A DNA stretch of 64,000 nt from Oceanicola sp. D3 (GTDB lineage Bacteria; Pseudomonadota; Alphaproteobacteria; Rhodobacterales; Rhodobacteraceae): contig NZ_CP040932.1 in assembly GCF_006351965.1 (NCBI RefSeq), positions 558,001-622,000 of the forward strand, in the 5' to 3' direction. Shown here piece after piece: positions 25,600 to 34,015 of this stretch. Both the position numbers and the translations under genes were made by a program. The first letter of the stretch is position 1, and each line of letters starts with the position of its first letter. A model generated the notes under the pieces. That model was not told where the DNA came from and did not search any database. It saw nothing but the letters and a program-made list of their open reading frames with translations.

Positions 25600-27005
25600 T
25601 ACATCATCTCCCGCACGTCAGTCAGCTTTCCGGTGACCGCCGCCGCGGCCGCCATGGCCGGGCTCACCAGATGGGTGCGGCCCTTGTAGCCCTGCCGCCC
25701 CTCGAAGTTACGGTTCGAGGTGGAAGCACAGCGCTCGCCCTCGGCCAGTTGGTCGGGGTTCATCGCGAGGCACATCGAGCAGCCCGCAAGGCGCCACTCA
25801 AACCCGGCCTCCTTGAAGATTTCCGCCAGCCCCTCTTCCTCGGCCTGTGCGCGCACAAGGCCCGAGCCGGGCACGATCATGGCACGCATCCCGTCCTTGA
25901 TCTTCTTGCCCTTGAGGATGGCAGCTGCTGCCCGCAGGTCTTCGATCCGCCCGTTGGTGCAGGAGCCGATGAAAACGGTGTCGATCTCGATATCGCTCAG
26001 CTTCTGGCCGGGCGTGAGGCCCATGTATTCGATCGAGCGCTTTGCTGCCTCGACCTTGCCGCCAGAAAAGCTGGACGGGTCTGGCACGACCTCTGTGATT
26101 GGCAGAACGTCTTCGGGCGAGGTACCCCATGTGACGACCGGGGCGATGTCTTCGCCCTTGATGGTGATCACCTTGTCCCATGCCGCGTCATCATCGGAAT
26201 AGAGGGTCTTCCACCAGTCCAGCGCGGCCGCCCATTGGGCACCCTTCGGCGCATGCGGGCGGCCTTTGACGTATTCGTAGGTGGTCTCGTCGGGCGCGAT
26301 CAAGCCGGCGCGCGCGCCGCCCTCGATCGCCATGTTGCAAACCGTCATGCGGCCTTCCATCGAAAGGTCGCGGATCGCCTCGCCGCAGTATTCGATCACG
26401 TAGCCGGTGCCGCCGGCGGTGCCGGTCTCGCCGATCACCGACAGGGTGATGTCCTTGGCGGTCACGCCGGGGCGCAGCTTGCCGGTGATCTCCACCTTCA
26501 TGTTCTTGGATTTCTTCTGGATCAGCGTCTGCGTGGCCAGAACATGCTCCACCTCGGAGGTGCCGATCCCGTGGGCCAGCGCCCCGAAGGCGCCGTGGGT
26601 CGCCGTGTGGCTGTCACCACAAACCACCGTCATCCCCGGAAGGGTCCAGCCCTGCTCGGGGCCGACGATATGCACGATACCCTGCCGCACGTCGCTGACG
26701 GGGTAGTAGTGTACGCCAAACTCCTTGGCGTTCTTGTCGAGCGCATCCACCTGAATGCGGCTGTCCTCGGTCATCTGCGCGGGGTCATCGCGGCCTTCGG
26801 TGGTTGGCACGTTGTGATCGGGCACGGCGATGGTCTTGTCGGGCGCGTGCACCTTGCGGCCAGCCATGCGAAGCCCTTCAAAGGCCTGCGGGCTGGTGAC
26901 CTCGTGCACCAGGTGCCGGTCGATGTAGAGCAGGCAGGTGCCATCCTCGGCCTCATGGGCCAGATGGGCATCCCATATCTTGTCATAGAGTGTCTTGGGG
27001 GACAT
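25599..27005 (-). CDS. leuC: 3-isopropylmalate dehydratase, large subunit
   Basis: Aconitase-family [4Fe-4S] enzyme isomerising 2- to 3-isopropylmalate. 468 residues, full length. Visible are [10 protein letters not shown] at the start, the [13 protein letters not shown] region, [32 protein letters not shown], and the cluster Cys residues in IGSCTNGR and [15 protein letters not shown] 27005 has GGGAGAGG just upstream; an earlier in-frame start at 27065 lacks family similarity. The 190-bp leader contains two small GC hairpins (around 27065-27081 and just after) but no leucine-rich leader peptide, so classical attenuation is not evident. Confidence 0.97.
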   Translation of the reverse strand: MSPKTLYDKIWDAHLAHEAEDGTCLLYIDRHLVHEVTSPQAFEGLRMAGRKVHAPDKTIAVPDHNVPTTEGRDDPAQMTEDSRIQVDALDKNAKEFGVHYYPVSDVRQGIVHIVGPEQGWTLPGMTVVCGDSHTATHGAFGALAHGIGTSEVEHVLATQTLIQKKSKNMKVEITGKLRPGVTAKDITLSVIGETGTAGGTGYVIEYCGEAIRDLSMEGRMTVCNMAIEGGARAGLIAPDETTYEYVKGRPHAPKGAQWAAALDWWKTLYSDDDAAWDKVITIKGEDIAPVVTWGTSPEDVLPITEVVPDPSSFSGGKVEAAKRSIEYMGLTPGQKLSDIEIDTVFIGSCTNGRIEDLRAAAAILKGKKIKDGMRAMIVPGSGLVRAQAEEEGLAEIFKEAGFEWRLAGCSMCLAMNPDQLAEGERCASTSNRNFEGRQGYKGRTHLVSPAMAAAAAVTGKLTDVREMM

Positions 27006-27197
27006 TGGTCCTCTCCCTTGATGTGCGTGGGGGTTCGACTGTGGAGGGCGCACAGAGGGCGCCACGCCTCATAGCGAGGCGAGAATCGTCAGGGTCGCGC
27101 CAAAGAACCGCCACGGCAGGCGGGCCCGGTCGTCCATATCGAAAACCTGCGTCATGGGCCGGGAGATACACCTGCCCGCGCCCTGCGGCAAGAGGAC

Positions 27198-27407
27198 TCA
27201 CGGTGTTGCGACCGCCTCCAGCAAGTCGCCCGGCTGGCAGTCGAGCACCTCACAGATGCGCGCGAGCGTTTCGAAGCGGATGCCTTTTACCTTGCCCGAT
27301 TTCAGCAGGCTGATGTTTTGCTCGGTGATGCCAACCCGCTCGGCCAGTTCCCGGCTCTTCATTTTGCGCAGGGCCAACATCACGTCGAGCCGCACTACGA
27401 TTTCCAT
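27198..27407 (-). CDS. XRE/Cro-type small transcriptional regulator
   Basis: Helix-turn-helix protein of 69 residues, of the YozG-like group. The whole protein is one HTH domain: VRLDVMLALRKMKSRELAERVGITEQNISLLKSGKVKGIRFETLARICEVLDCQPGDLLE. Its start overlaps the stop of the DUF2975 gene by one base (TGATG). XRE/DUF2975 pairs are common and usually autoregulated. A palindrome upstream of the pair is the likely binding site. Confidence 0.9.
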   Translation of the reverse strand: MEIVVRLDVMLALRKMKSRELAERVGITEQNISLLKSGKVKGIRFETLARICEVLDCQPGDLLEAVATP

Positions 27408-27937
27408 CAGATGAAGCCCCTGTTCTCTTCCGCCACCACGGCAGCCTCGCGCATGGCCCAGCCGATCACCACCATCAGCCCGCCGGCAAGCACCTGCCCA
27501 AGATCGGCGCCCTCCAGCGAGATGGCCAGCACCCGTTCGCCCGGTGGGTTGGCGAGGCTGGCCAGCGTGGTTTGAAGTGGGCGGGCCAGAAGCTCTAACG
27601 CCACTGCCACCAGCAGGCCGGTGCCGATCCGCAGGATATGAGCAGCACAGTGGTGGGTTAGCGTTTCACCCTGCGCGTAGCGCCCGAACAGCCGCGCCAT
27701 CTCACGCAGGACGTAGAGCAGGGCGAGGGAAGGTAGGGCGCCGAGCGCTGCCACGCTCGCCCTGTGCAGCGGCGAAAGCTCCACTCCCGGCTCAATCCCC
27801 GCTGCGCGGCGCAGCTCGGCAGGCAATGCAGCCCATACAATGGCGAAGACGAGCGCGGCTATCAGGATGCCCATCGCGATGAATGTCAGAACGCGGAGCA
27901 CAGCGGCCCAACGGCTAACAGAGAGAGTGTTGCTCAC
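27407..27937 (-). CDS. DUF2975 family membrane protein
   Basis: Four-helix membrane protein of 176 residues: hydrophobic segments near 15-38, 62-82, 105-125 and 145-165. The pairing with a downstream YozG-like XRE regulator is characteristic of DUF2975. Biochemical function is not known; by analogy with other membrane protein/XRE pairs the membrane protein may modulate the regulator. Divergent from a lipoprotein gene. Confidence 0.82.
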   Translation of the reverse strand: MSNTLSVSRWAAVLRVLTFIAMGILIAALVFAIVWAALPAELRRAAGIEPGVELSPLHRASVAALGALPSLALLYVLREMARLFGRYAQGETLTHHCAAHILRIGTGLLVAVALELLARPLQTTLASLANPPGERVLAISLEGADLGQVLAGGLMVVIGWAMREAAVVAEENRGFI

Positions 27938-27960
27938 CTGAAAATACCCCTTTTCACATC

Positions 27961-27982
27961 TAATGTTTATCGTAATACATTA
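27961..27982. promoter_or_regulatory. Operator palindrome between DUF2975/XRE and the lipoprotein gene
   Basis: TAATGT (27961-27966) and ATACATTA (27975-27982) give a 6-10-6 inverted repeat (TAATGT...ACATTA) within an A/T-rich spacer of 73 bp between divergent genes. Placement suits a dimeric XRE repressor controlling one or both transcripts. Confidence 0.45.
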
Positions 27983-28010
27983 AAAATATCTCGAATCAAG
28001 GAGAATCCAG

Positions 28011-28571
28011 ATGAAGCGCCTTCTCACTGTGATCTGCCTCGCCGCGTCCCTCGCGGCTTGCACCACCCTTAACCCCGTCACCGCCGCGCGCCTCTCACGG
28101 CTCGATCCGCTCACCGCCGACCCTGCGGCCATTGCGGCGCGGCTGCGCCTGCCGGAGGGGCTTGCGATCCAGCCGGGCGGGGCGGTGTTGTCCATCTCCG
28201 CCATTCGCAAAGACACCGGCGAACGTTTGGCCGAAACCTTTGAGTTGGAGCCGAGCGGCACCCTGTGGCGCCTGTCCGAACCGGATATCGCAACCATGCG
28301 CGAGGCCCAGGACCGGGCAGCTCGTTGGAAGCGAGAGGCGCCTGACCAGTCCTCTGGCGCATTGTCGCTCAGCCTCACCGGATGCAGCAGGAGCACCGGG
28401 GCAAGGTCTGGCCCAGATCCGGAGGCCCCCATCTCTGCCGACGTTAGCCTCGACGGCGGCGCGAGCTTCTTGCCGCTGATCCGCGGGCTGACGGTGGCTG
28501 ACCTCGCAAAAGCAGCAGGCACCGGCACCGCCATCGGGCCCTGCACCACTGCACCGCCCAAGCCACGCTGA
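28011..28571 (+). CDS. Putative lipoprotein of unknown function
   Basis: 186 residues starting MKRLLTVICLAASLAACTTL, with a lipobox LAAC placing the lipidated Cys at residue 17. The mature part has a region resembling a beta-rich domain (about 45-90, ending RLSEPDIATMREAQDRA) and two further Cys residues that could pair. I do not recognise a family. AAGGAG stands six bases before the ATG. Divergent from the XRE/DUF2975 pair and 78 bp ahead of an MscS-type channel. Confidence 0.75.
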   Translation: MKRLLTVICLAASLAACTTLNPVTAARLSRLDPLTADPAAIAARLRLPEGLAIQPGGAVLSISAIRKDTGERLAETFELEPSGTLWRLSEPDIATMREAQDRAARWKREAPDQSSGALSLSLTGCSRSTGARSGPDPEAPISADVSLDGGASFLPLIRGLTVADLAKAAGTGTAIGPCTTAPPKPR

Positions 28572-28649
28572 AGTGAAAAGCCCGGGGATCGCGGGCACTT
28601 GCCCGATCGACGGACGCCATGCAACCATGGCAACGAAGGGCGGAGCACA

Positions 28650-30017
28650 ATGGATCCCGAACAACAGTCGCTGCAACTGGGGCAACTGCACAGCGAAGTG
28701 ACCGGCCTGCTGGGGCGGGCCGAGGCGCTGTTGACGACGATGCTCCAGCCGTGGCGGCTCTACCAACTCGGCATCATCGTTGCTCTCGTCGTCTTGGCCT
28801 TCCTCCTGCGGGTCTGGCTCTCGCCCCGCATGAAAGCCTGGATGCGCTCGCTGGAAGGCCGGCCCAAGTGGCAGCTGCGGCTGCTTCTGATCATTCACAA
28901 CCGGTTGACGTTGATCTTCTTCGTCCTTGCGACTTGGGGCACGGTGGCAGTGATGCAGCAGGTCACATGGCCATCGCGCAGCTACATCGTCAGCATCGCT
29001 GCCACAATCGCCACCGCTTGGCTGCTCATCAGCCTTACGACACGTTTCATCCGCAACACCTTCTTGCAAAGGCTGGTGCGTTGGGGCGCTTGGATCTGGG
29101 TGACGCTCTATTTCCTAGGCCTCTGGTCGAGCACTGAAACGGTGCTCGACAGCGTCGCCTTCGAGGTGGGCGAGTTCCGCCTGTCCATCCTTGGCCTGTT
29201 GCAGGCGCTCATCATCACCGGGCTGCTGTTCTTCTTCGCCCGCATCATCCTGAAGGCCGCGCAGGGCAAGATCCGCACGAACAAAGACATCTCGCCCTCG
29301 ATGCAGGAACTGATCATCAAGGTCTTGCAAATCGTTCTTTTTGGGGCTGCCTTTTTCCTCGGTCTCAAGGCCGTAGGCTTCGACCTCACCGGCTTTGCCG
29401 TGCTTTCGGGCGCCATTGGTATCGGCCTTGGTTTCGGCCTGCAAAAGGTGGTCTCCAACCTCGTGTCGGGCGTCATCATCTTGCTCGACAAGTCAATCAA
29501 GCCGGGTGACGTGATTACCGTGGGTGAAACCTTCGGTTGGATCAATTCGCTGGGCGCGCGCTACGTTTCGATTACCACGCGCAATGGCAAGGAATATCTG
29601 ATCCCGAATGAAGACCTGATCACCCAACAGGTGGTGAACTGGTCGCATTCCAACGATTTTGTAAGGCTCGATATCTTTTTTGGCACCGCATATCACGATG
29701 ATCCGCACGAGGTCCGCCGCATTGCCATCGAGGCCGCGAAATCGGTGGACCGCGTGCTCAGCTGGCGCCCGCCCGTGTGCCATATCGTCGGCTTCGGGGA
29801 CAGTTCGGTGGACTACATCCTACGCTTCTGGATCGAAGACCCGACAGGCGGACTGACCAACATCCGGGGCAATGTCTATCTGGCGCTCTGGGATGGCTTT
29901 AAGGAACACAACATTTCCATCCCCTTCCCCCAGCGCGAAGTGCGGATGCTGGAAGATGAAGACCCGTCACAGCCCGCCGATGCGGTGGCAAGGGAGGCGG
30001 CGGGCAAGGCAGACTGA
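28650..30017 (+). CDS. MscS-family mechanosensitive ion channel
   Basis: Inner-membrane channel, 455 residues, that would open on hypo-osmotic shock. About six helices precede the pore. The pore-lining segment is GFDLTGFAVLSGAIGIGLGFGLQKVVSNLVSGVIIL (about 245-285), followed by the beta domain beginning DKSIKPGDVITVG. Then comes TRNGKEYLIPNEDLITQQVVNWS, a clear MscS signature. ATG 28650 follows GGGCGGAG at good spacing; the frame is open upstream from 28599 but without a ribosome site. A small hairpin follows the stop. Confidence 0.92.
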   Translation: MDPEQQSLQLGQLHSEVTGLLGRAEALLTTMLQPWRLYQLGIIVALVVLAFLLRVWLSPRMKAWMRSLEGRPKWQLRLLLIIHNRLTLIFFVLATWGTVAVMQQVTWPSRSYIVSIAATIATAWLLISLTTRFIRNTFLQRLVRWGAWIWVTLYFLGLWSSTETVLDSVAFEVGEFRLSILGLLQALIITGLLFFFARIILKAAQGKIRTNKDISPSMQELIIKVLQIVLFGAAFFLGLKAVGFDLTGFAVLSGAIGIGLGFGLQKVVSNLVSGVIILLDKSIKPGDVITVGETFGWINSLGARYVSITTRNGKEYLIPNEDLITQQVVNWSHSNDFVRLDIFFGTAYHDDPHEVRRIAIEAAKSVDRVLSWRPPVCHIVGFGDSSVDYILRFWIEDPTGGLTNIRGNVYLALWDGFKEHNISIPFPQREVRMLEDEDPSQPADAVAREAAGKAD

Positions 30018-30024
30018 GCATGGG

Positions 30025-30041
30025 GTGGGCAACTTGCCCAC
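30025..30041 (+). terminator. Short hairpin after the MscS gene
   Basis: GTGGGC (30025-30030), five bases, GCCCAC (30036-30041), in the 35-bp gap between two converging genes. There is no T-run, so termination here is only suggested. Confidence 0.35.
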
Positions 30042-30052
30042 TATCCTATGCG

Positions 30053-30592
30053 TCACGCAGTGCGCTCCGGTGGCCATGGCCGGGCATCTTCTGCCGCGAT
30101 CCAGGCCTTTACCCAATCGGGGAGAGCCATTTCAGGCACTGCTGCCACGTCCAATTCCGCCAGTATTTCCTGCGGCGGCACGATGCCCTTTGGCCCGGTG
30201 ACCGCACCGCGAAATACCGCTTGGCCGCAGCACGTGTCGCCGCGCCACATACTCTGCTCGATATAAACAAAGCGATGGTCCCACCCGATCATCCGGCTGT
30301 GGGTGGCAAACCGTTGAAACGCGGTGATCCGTTTGCGGTAGCGCACCACCGACCCGGCGATGGTCAGGCCCCAGCGCTTTTTGCGCAGCACAGTCACCAG
30401 CCCGGTGCGCCGCGCCAAAGGGATGCGGCCAAGGTCATAAAGCGTAAGGGTGCGCCCGTTGTTCAACTCCATCCAGAAATCCAGATCCCACGGCCAGCAG
30501 CGATGGTGGCTGATGTGGGTGCCGGTCAGGGGCAGGGCGGGCTGGCGGCCTGCGAGCCAAAGCTCCTTGGCCATACGGACAAATGGATACAT
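30053..30592 (-). CDS. 4HBT-fold acyl-CoA thioesterase family protein
   Basis: Hotdog-fold protein, 179 residues. It has the start MYPFVRMAKELW, the catalytic-type segment WPWDLDFWMELNNGRTLTLYDLGRIPLARRTGL, and strands VVRYRKRITAFQRFATHSRMIGWDHRFVYIEQSMWRG, as in THEM6-like thioesterases. Ends with a Pro/Trp-rich tail. ATG 30592 is preferred to TTG 30601. Probable substrate is an acyl-CoA; identity unknown. Confidence 0.8.
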   Translation of the reverse strand: MYPFVRMAKELWLAGRQPALPLTGTHISHHRCWPWDLDFWMELNNGRTLTLYDLGRIPLARRTGLVTVLRKKRWGLTIAGSVVRYRKRITAFQRFATHSRMIGWDHRFVYIEQSMWRGDTCCGQAVFRGAVTGPKGIVPPQEILAELDVAAVPEMALPDWVKAWIAAEDARPWPPERTA

Positions 30593-30713
30593 GCCGCGCA
30601 AACTGCGCTGCCGAACGCCAGCGTCAACCGCGACGTCACGGCACGTTTAACCCGGTTGCAACCTTGCGCGCCCATGAATACCTCTGTCGCGGCCCATAAA
30701 GAGGAACCCGCCC

Positions 30714-31004
30714 ATGCTGATGCTCTATCAAGTGCTCGACCTGATCCTCGGGGTCGTCTTTTTCATCATGTTGGCCCACGTCATCATGAGCTGGCTGATT
30801 TCCTTCCAGATCCTCAACCTGCGTCAGCCGTTGGTGTATCAGCTCTGGGATGGTCTCAACCGGCTGCTTGAGCCAGTATACCGCCCAATCCGCCGGGTGC
30901 TGCCCGACACAGGCGCACTAGACCTTGCGCCGCTGATTGCCTTCATCATCGTAATCGCGCTTCGCAACATCATCCTGCCGGGCGTGTTTCAGCAGTTGGT
31001 CTGA
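30714..31004 (+). CDS. YggT family membrane protein
   Basis: 96 residues with two hydrophobic helices, near 6-25 and 70-88. The conserved middle is NRLLEPVYRPIRRVLPDTGALDLAPLIAFI, diagnostic for YggT/CcmB3-like proteins. Family members have been linked to osmotic stress and cell-shape or division phenotypes; the molecular role is unsettled. AGAGGA precedes the start. Confidence 0.9.
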   Translation: MLMLYQVLDLILGVVFFIMLAHVIMSWLISFQILNLRQPLVYQLWDGLNRLLEPVYRPIRRVLPDTGALDLAPLIAFIIVIALRNIILPGVFQQLV

Positions 31005-31047
31005 CTGGCCGCTTGAGTCCCGTGCGGTGACAAGGGTATGGGACGCC

Positions 31048-33105
31048 ATGCCCTCTGCCTCCCCTTCAGATCTTCTGCACTCTGTCTTCGGGTTCCCCGA
31101 GTTTCGGCCTGGGCAGGAGGAGATCGTCAGCGCGGTGCTCGCTGGGGAGCCAACCCTCGCGATTATGCCCACCGGCGGTGGCAAATCGCTCTGCTACCAG
31201 CTTCCCGCGCTGTGCCGCGAGGGGGCGACGCTGGTTGTGTCACCGCTGATCGCCCTGATGCGCGATCAGGTGGCGGCGTTGCGTGGCCTCGGGGTGGAGG
31301 CCGGTGCGCTTTGCTCGGCCAACACCGAAGAAGAGACAGATGCGGTGTTTGCCGCCATCGACGCGGGCAGCCTCAAGATACTTTACATGGCGCCAGAACG
31401 GCTGCGCTCTTCGGGCACCGAACGCTTGCTGCGCCGGGCGGGCGTGCAGCTGATCGCCGTCGACGAGGCTCACTGCGTCAGCCAGTGGGGCCACGATTTT
31501 CGCCCTGACTACCTCGAAATTGGCCCGCTTTGCGCTCGCATGGGCGTGCCGCTCGCCGCCTTCACCGCCACGGCGGATGCTGAAACGCAGGAAGAGATCG
31601 TCACCCGGCTCTTCGGAGGCAAAGCCCCCCGCGCCTTCCTGCGTGGCTTCGATCGGCCCAACATCCGCCTCGCCTTCGAAGCCAAGGACAAGCCGCGCAA
31701 CCAGATGCTCGCCTTCGCCGCCGCTCGGCGCGGTCAGGCAGGCATAATTTATTGTGGCACGCGTGCGCGCACCGAGAGCATCGCCGCCGCCCTGGCCGCG
31801 GAGGGTCACACGGCCGTGGCCTATCATGCCGGGATGGAGGCTGAGCCGCGCCGCGAGGTCGAGCGCCGCTTTCAGGCCGAGGATGGGCTGATTGTGGTGG
31901 CCACGGTCGCTTTTGGCATGGGGGTAGATAAGCCGGATATCCGCTGGGTGCTCCACGCGGACCTGCCCAAGTCGATCGAAAGCTATTATCAGGAAATTGG
32001 TCGCGCCGGGCGCGATGGCCTGCCCGCCGATACGCTCACACTATATGGCCCCGATGATATCCGCCTGCGCCGGTCTCAGGTGGATGAATCCCTCGCTCCC
32101 CCGGAGCGCCGCGTGGCGGACCATGGCAGGCTCAACGCGCTTCTGGGGCTGGCAGAGGCGCAGGGATGCCGCCGCAAGCTGCTGCTAGGATACTTCGGCG
32201 AAGAGAGCGGCGATTGCGGGAATTGCGACCTTTGCGAAAAGCCGCCGGAGGTGTTTGATGGCACCGAAGCCGTCCGCATGGCGCTCTCTGCCGCCCTGCG
32301 TACCGGCGAATGGTTTGGCGCTGGGCACCTGATCGACATTCTGCTGGGCATCGAAACCGACAAGGTTCGTCAACGCGGCCACGCGGACCTCCCCACCTTT
32401 GGCGTCGGCACCAAGCACAATCGCAAGGTCTGGCAGGCGGTGTTTCGGCAGATGATGGGGCTCGACCTGATGCGCCCGGACCCCGAGCGCCACGGTGCGC
32501 TGCGGATGACAGAATCGGCACGACCAATCTTGCGGGGCGAGGCCACAATCACACTGCGTCGCGACTCGCTGACTCGGGCCGACACGTCGCGCCGCCCGGC
32601 GGTGAAGGCGCTGGTGAGCGAGGAGGACGCGCCGCTGCTCTCCGCCCTTAAGGCCAAGCGCCGAGCATTGGCCGAGGCGCAGCGCGTGCCCGCCTATGTG
32701 GTGTTTCCTGATCGGACGCTGATTGAAATGGTCGAGAAGCGGCCTGAAACGCTTGACCAGATGGCGCAGGTGAGCGGCATCGGGGCCAAGAAGCTGGAGC
32801 GCTACGGCGCCGACTTCCTTGCTGTGCTGACGGGGCAGGATGCGCCGCAGATGCACCCGGCCCGGCGCGAGCTGGCGGCGCGTGGGCAGGGTGATGCGTT
32901 TGATCGACTCCAAGCGGCGGCTCAGCAATTGTATCGGGGCGAGGATGGCACCGAGAAGCCACTGTCCTGTGATACGGCGCTGCTTCGGCGCATCGTCAAG
33001 GCGCAGCCTGCCGGGATTGAACAAATCGCGCGGGTGCAGGGCATGACCGAGCGTCACGTCGAGCGATTTGGCCGGGCGTTTCTGGCTGTGATGGCTTCAG
33101 AGTAG
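31048..33105 (+). CDS. recQ: ATP-dependent DNA helicase RecQ
   Basis: 3'-5' DNA helicase of recombination and fork repair, 685 residues. Walker A MPTGGGKSLCYQLPA is near 41-50, DEAH box AVDEAHCVSQWGHDFRPDY near 139, and motif VI QEIGRAGRDG near 315. The zinc-binding Cys set CRRKLLLGYFGEESGDCGNCDLC is near 373-395, then RQC. Two C-terminal HRDC-like repeats are visible: FPDRTLIEMVEKRPETLDQMAQVSGIGAKKLERYG (about 551-590) and LRRIVKAQPAGIEQIARVQGMTERHVERFG (about 646-680). The second is not present in E. coli RecQ. ATG 31048 has AAGGG upstream; GTG 31027 in frame is an alternative. Confidence 0.95.
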   Translation: MPSASPSDLLHSVFGFPEFRPGQEEIVSAVLAGEPTLAIMPTGGGKSLCYQLPALCREGATLVVSPLIALMRDQVAALRGLGVEAGALCSANTEEETDAVFAAIDAGSLKILYMAPERLRSSGTERLLRRAGVQLIAVDEAHCVSQWGHDFRPDYLEIGPLCARMGVPLAAFTATADAETQEEIVTRLFGGKAPRAFLRGFDRPNIRLAFEAKDKPRNQMLAFAAARRGQAGIIYCGTRARTESIAAALAAEGHTAVAYHAGMEAEPRREVERRFQAEDGLIVVATVAFGMGVDKPDIRWVLHADLPKSIESYYQEIGRAGRDGLPADTLTLYGPDDIRLRRSQVDESLAPPERRVADHGRLNALLGLAEAQGCRRKLLLGYFGEESGDCGNCDLCEKPPEVFDGTEAVRMALSAALRTGEWFGAGHLIDILLGIETDKVRQRGHADLPTFGVGTKHNRKVWQAVFRQMMGLDLMRPDPERHGALRMTESARPILRGEATITLRRDSLTRADTSRRPAVKALVSEEDAPLLSALKAKRRALAEAQRVPAYVVFPDRTLIEMVEKRPETLDQMAQVSGIGAKKLERYGADFLAVLTGQDAPQMHPARRELAARGQGDAFDRLQAAAQQLYRGEDGTEKPLSCDTALLRRIVKAQPAGIEQIARVQGMTERHVERFGRAFLAVMASE

Positions 33106-33204
33106 CTGCTCTTCGACTGCATCGCAGGTGCTGGGCGGATCACAACGGGTCCGCAGTGTTACCGCCTGTTTCCCTCCTTCGCACCAGCCGCTAAAAGCCC
33201 TCTC

Positions 33205-33981
33205 ATGCTTTTTGTCATATCCCCCGCCAAGCGGCTCGACTGGCAGCCGCGCGATCTAGCCCAGTCCTCTCTGGCCTTCCCTGACGATGCCGCAAAGCTG
33301 GCTCGGGCCGGGGCGAAACTGTCGCGTGCTGATCTGCAAAAATTGATGGGTCTCTCGCCCGATCTCGCCAAGTTGACCCAAGAGCGGTTCCGGGCCTATG
33401 CGCCGGAACCCGAGGCGGAAGCGACCCGGCCTGCAGCGCTGGCTTTTGCGGGCGACACCTACACCGGGCTTGAGGCCGCATCGCTAGATCCTGATGAGAT
33501 GGATTGGGCGCAGGAGCACCTGCGCATACTCTCCGGCCTCTATGGCCTGCTGCGCCCACTTGACGGGATTCAACCCTACCGGCTGGAAATGGGATCCAAG
33601 CTGAAAGTCGGCCGGTCGGCCAACCTCTATGACTATTGGGGTGATCGCCTCGCGCAGCAGCTGTCGGCTCAGGCCAGCGCGCTTGGCACCGATACGTTGG
33701 TCAACTGCGCCAGTCAGGAATACTTCGGCGCGGTGGACGCCTCGGCACTAAACGGGCTTCGCGTTGTCACCCCGCGGTTTCTTGAAGAAAAGCCGGGCGG
33801 CCCCAAACAAGTGAGCTTCTTTGCCAAGCAGGCGCGCGGTGCCATGGCTCGTTTTGTCATTCGTCATCGTCTGATGGATCCCTCTGCGCTTGAGGGGTTT
33901 GATACCGGCGGCTATCGCTTCCGCCCCGACCTGTCCGAGCCGGGTGCCCCCACCTTCTCGCGACCCGATACGACGGCCTGA
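33205..33981 (+). CDS. yaaA: Peroxide stress protein YaaA
   Basis: UPF0246/DUF328 protein, 258 residues. It has the family opening MLFVISPAKRLDW, then LALTF-type segment ALAFAGDTYTGLEAASLD, LRILSGLYGLLRPLDGIQPYRLEMGSKL, and VNCASQEYFGAVD, ending with the basic FFAKQARGAMARF. In E. coli YaaA lowers free iron and protects DNA from peroxide. Converges on the histidine kinase gene with a 34-bp gap. Confidence 0.93.
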   Translation: MLFVISPAKRLDWQPRDLAQSSLAFPDDAAKLARAGAKLSRADLQKLMGLSPDLAKLTQERFRAYAPEPEAEATRPAALAFAGDTYTGLEAASLDPDEMDWAQEHLRILSGLYGLLRPLDGIQPYRLEMGSKLKVGRSANLYDYWGDRLAQQLSAQASALGTDTLVNCASQEYFGAVDASALNGLRVVTPRFLEEKPGGPKQVSFFAKQARGAMARFVIRHRLMDPSALEGFDTGGYRFRPDLSEPGAPTFSRPDTTA

Positions 33982-34015
33982 CCCCAACCTGTCGCAGCGT
34001 TTCACCTCCTGGACT

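Noticed and set aside
25671-27074. 467-codon plus-strand open frame opposite leuC
   Set aside because: Antisense shadow of a clear leuC gene in GC-rich DNA; translation has no family features and no ribosome site.
27006-27197. Leucine attenuator before leuC
   Set aside because: Small GC hairpins exist, but there is no leader peptide with leucine codons and no T-run after a stem.
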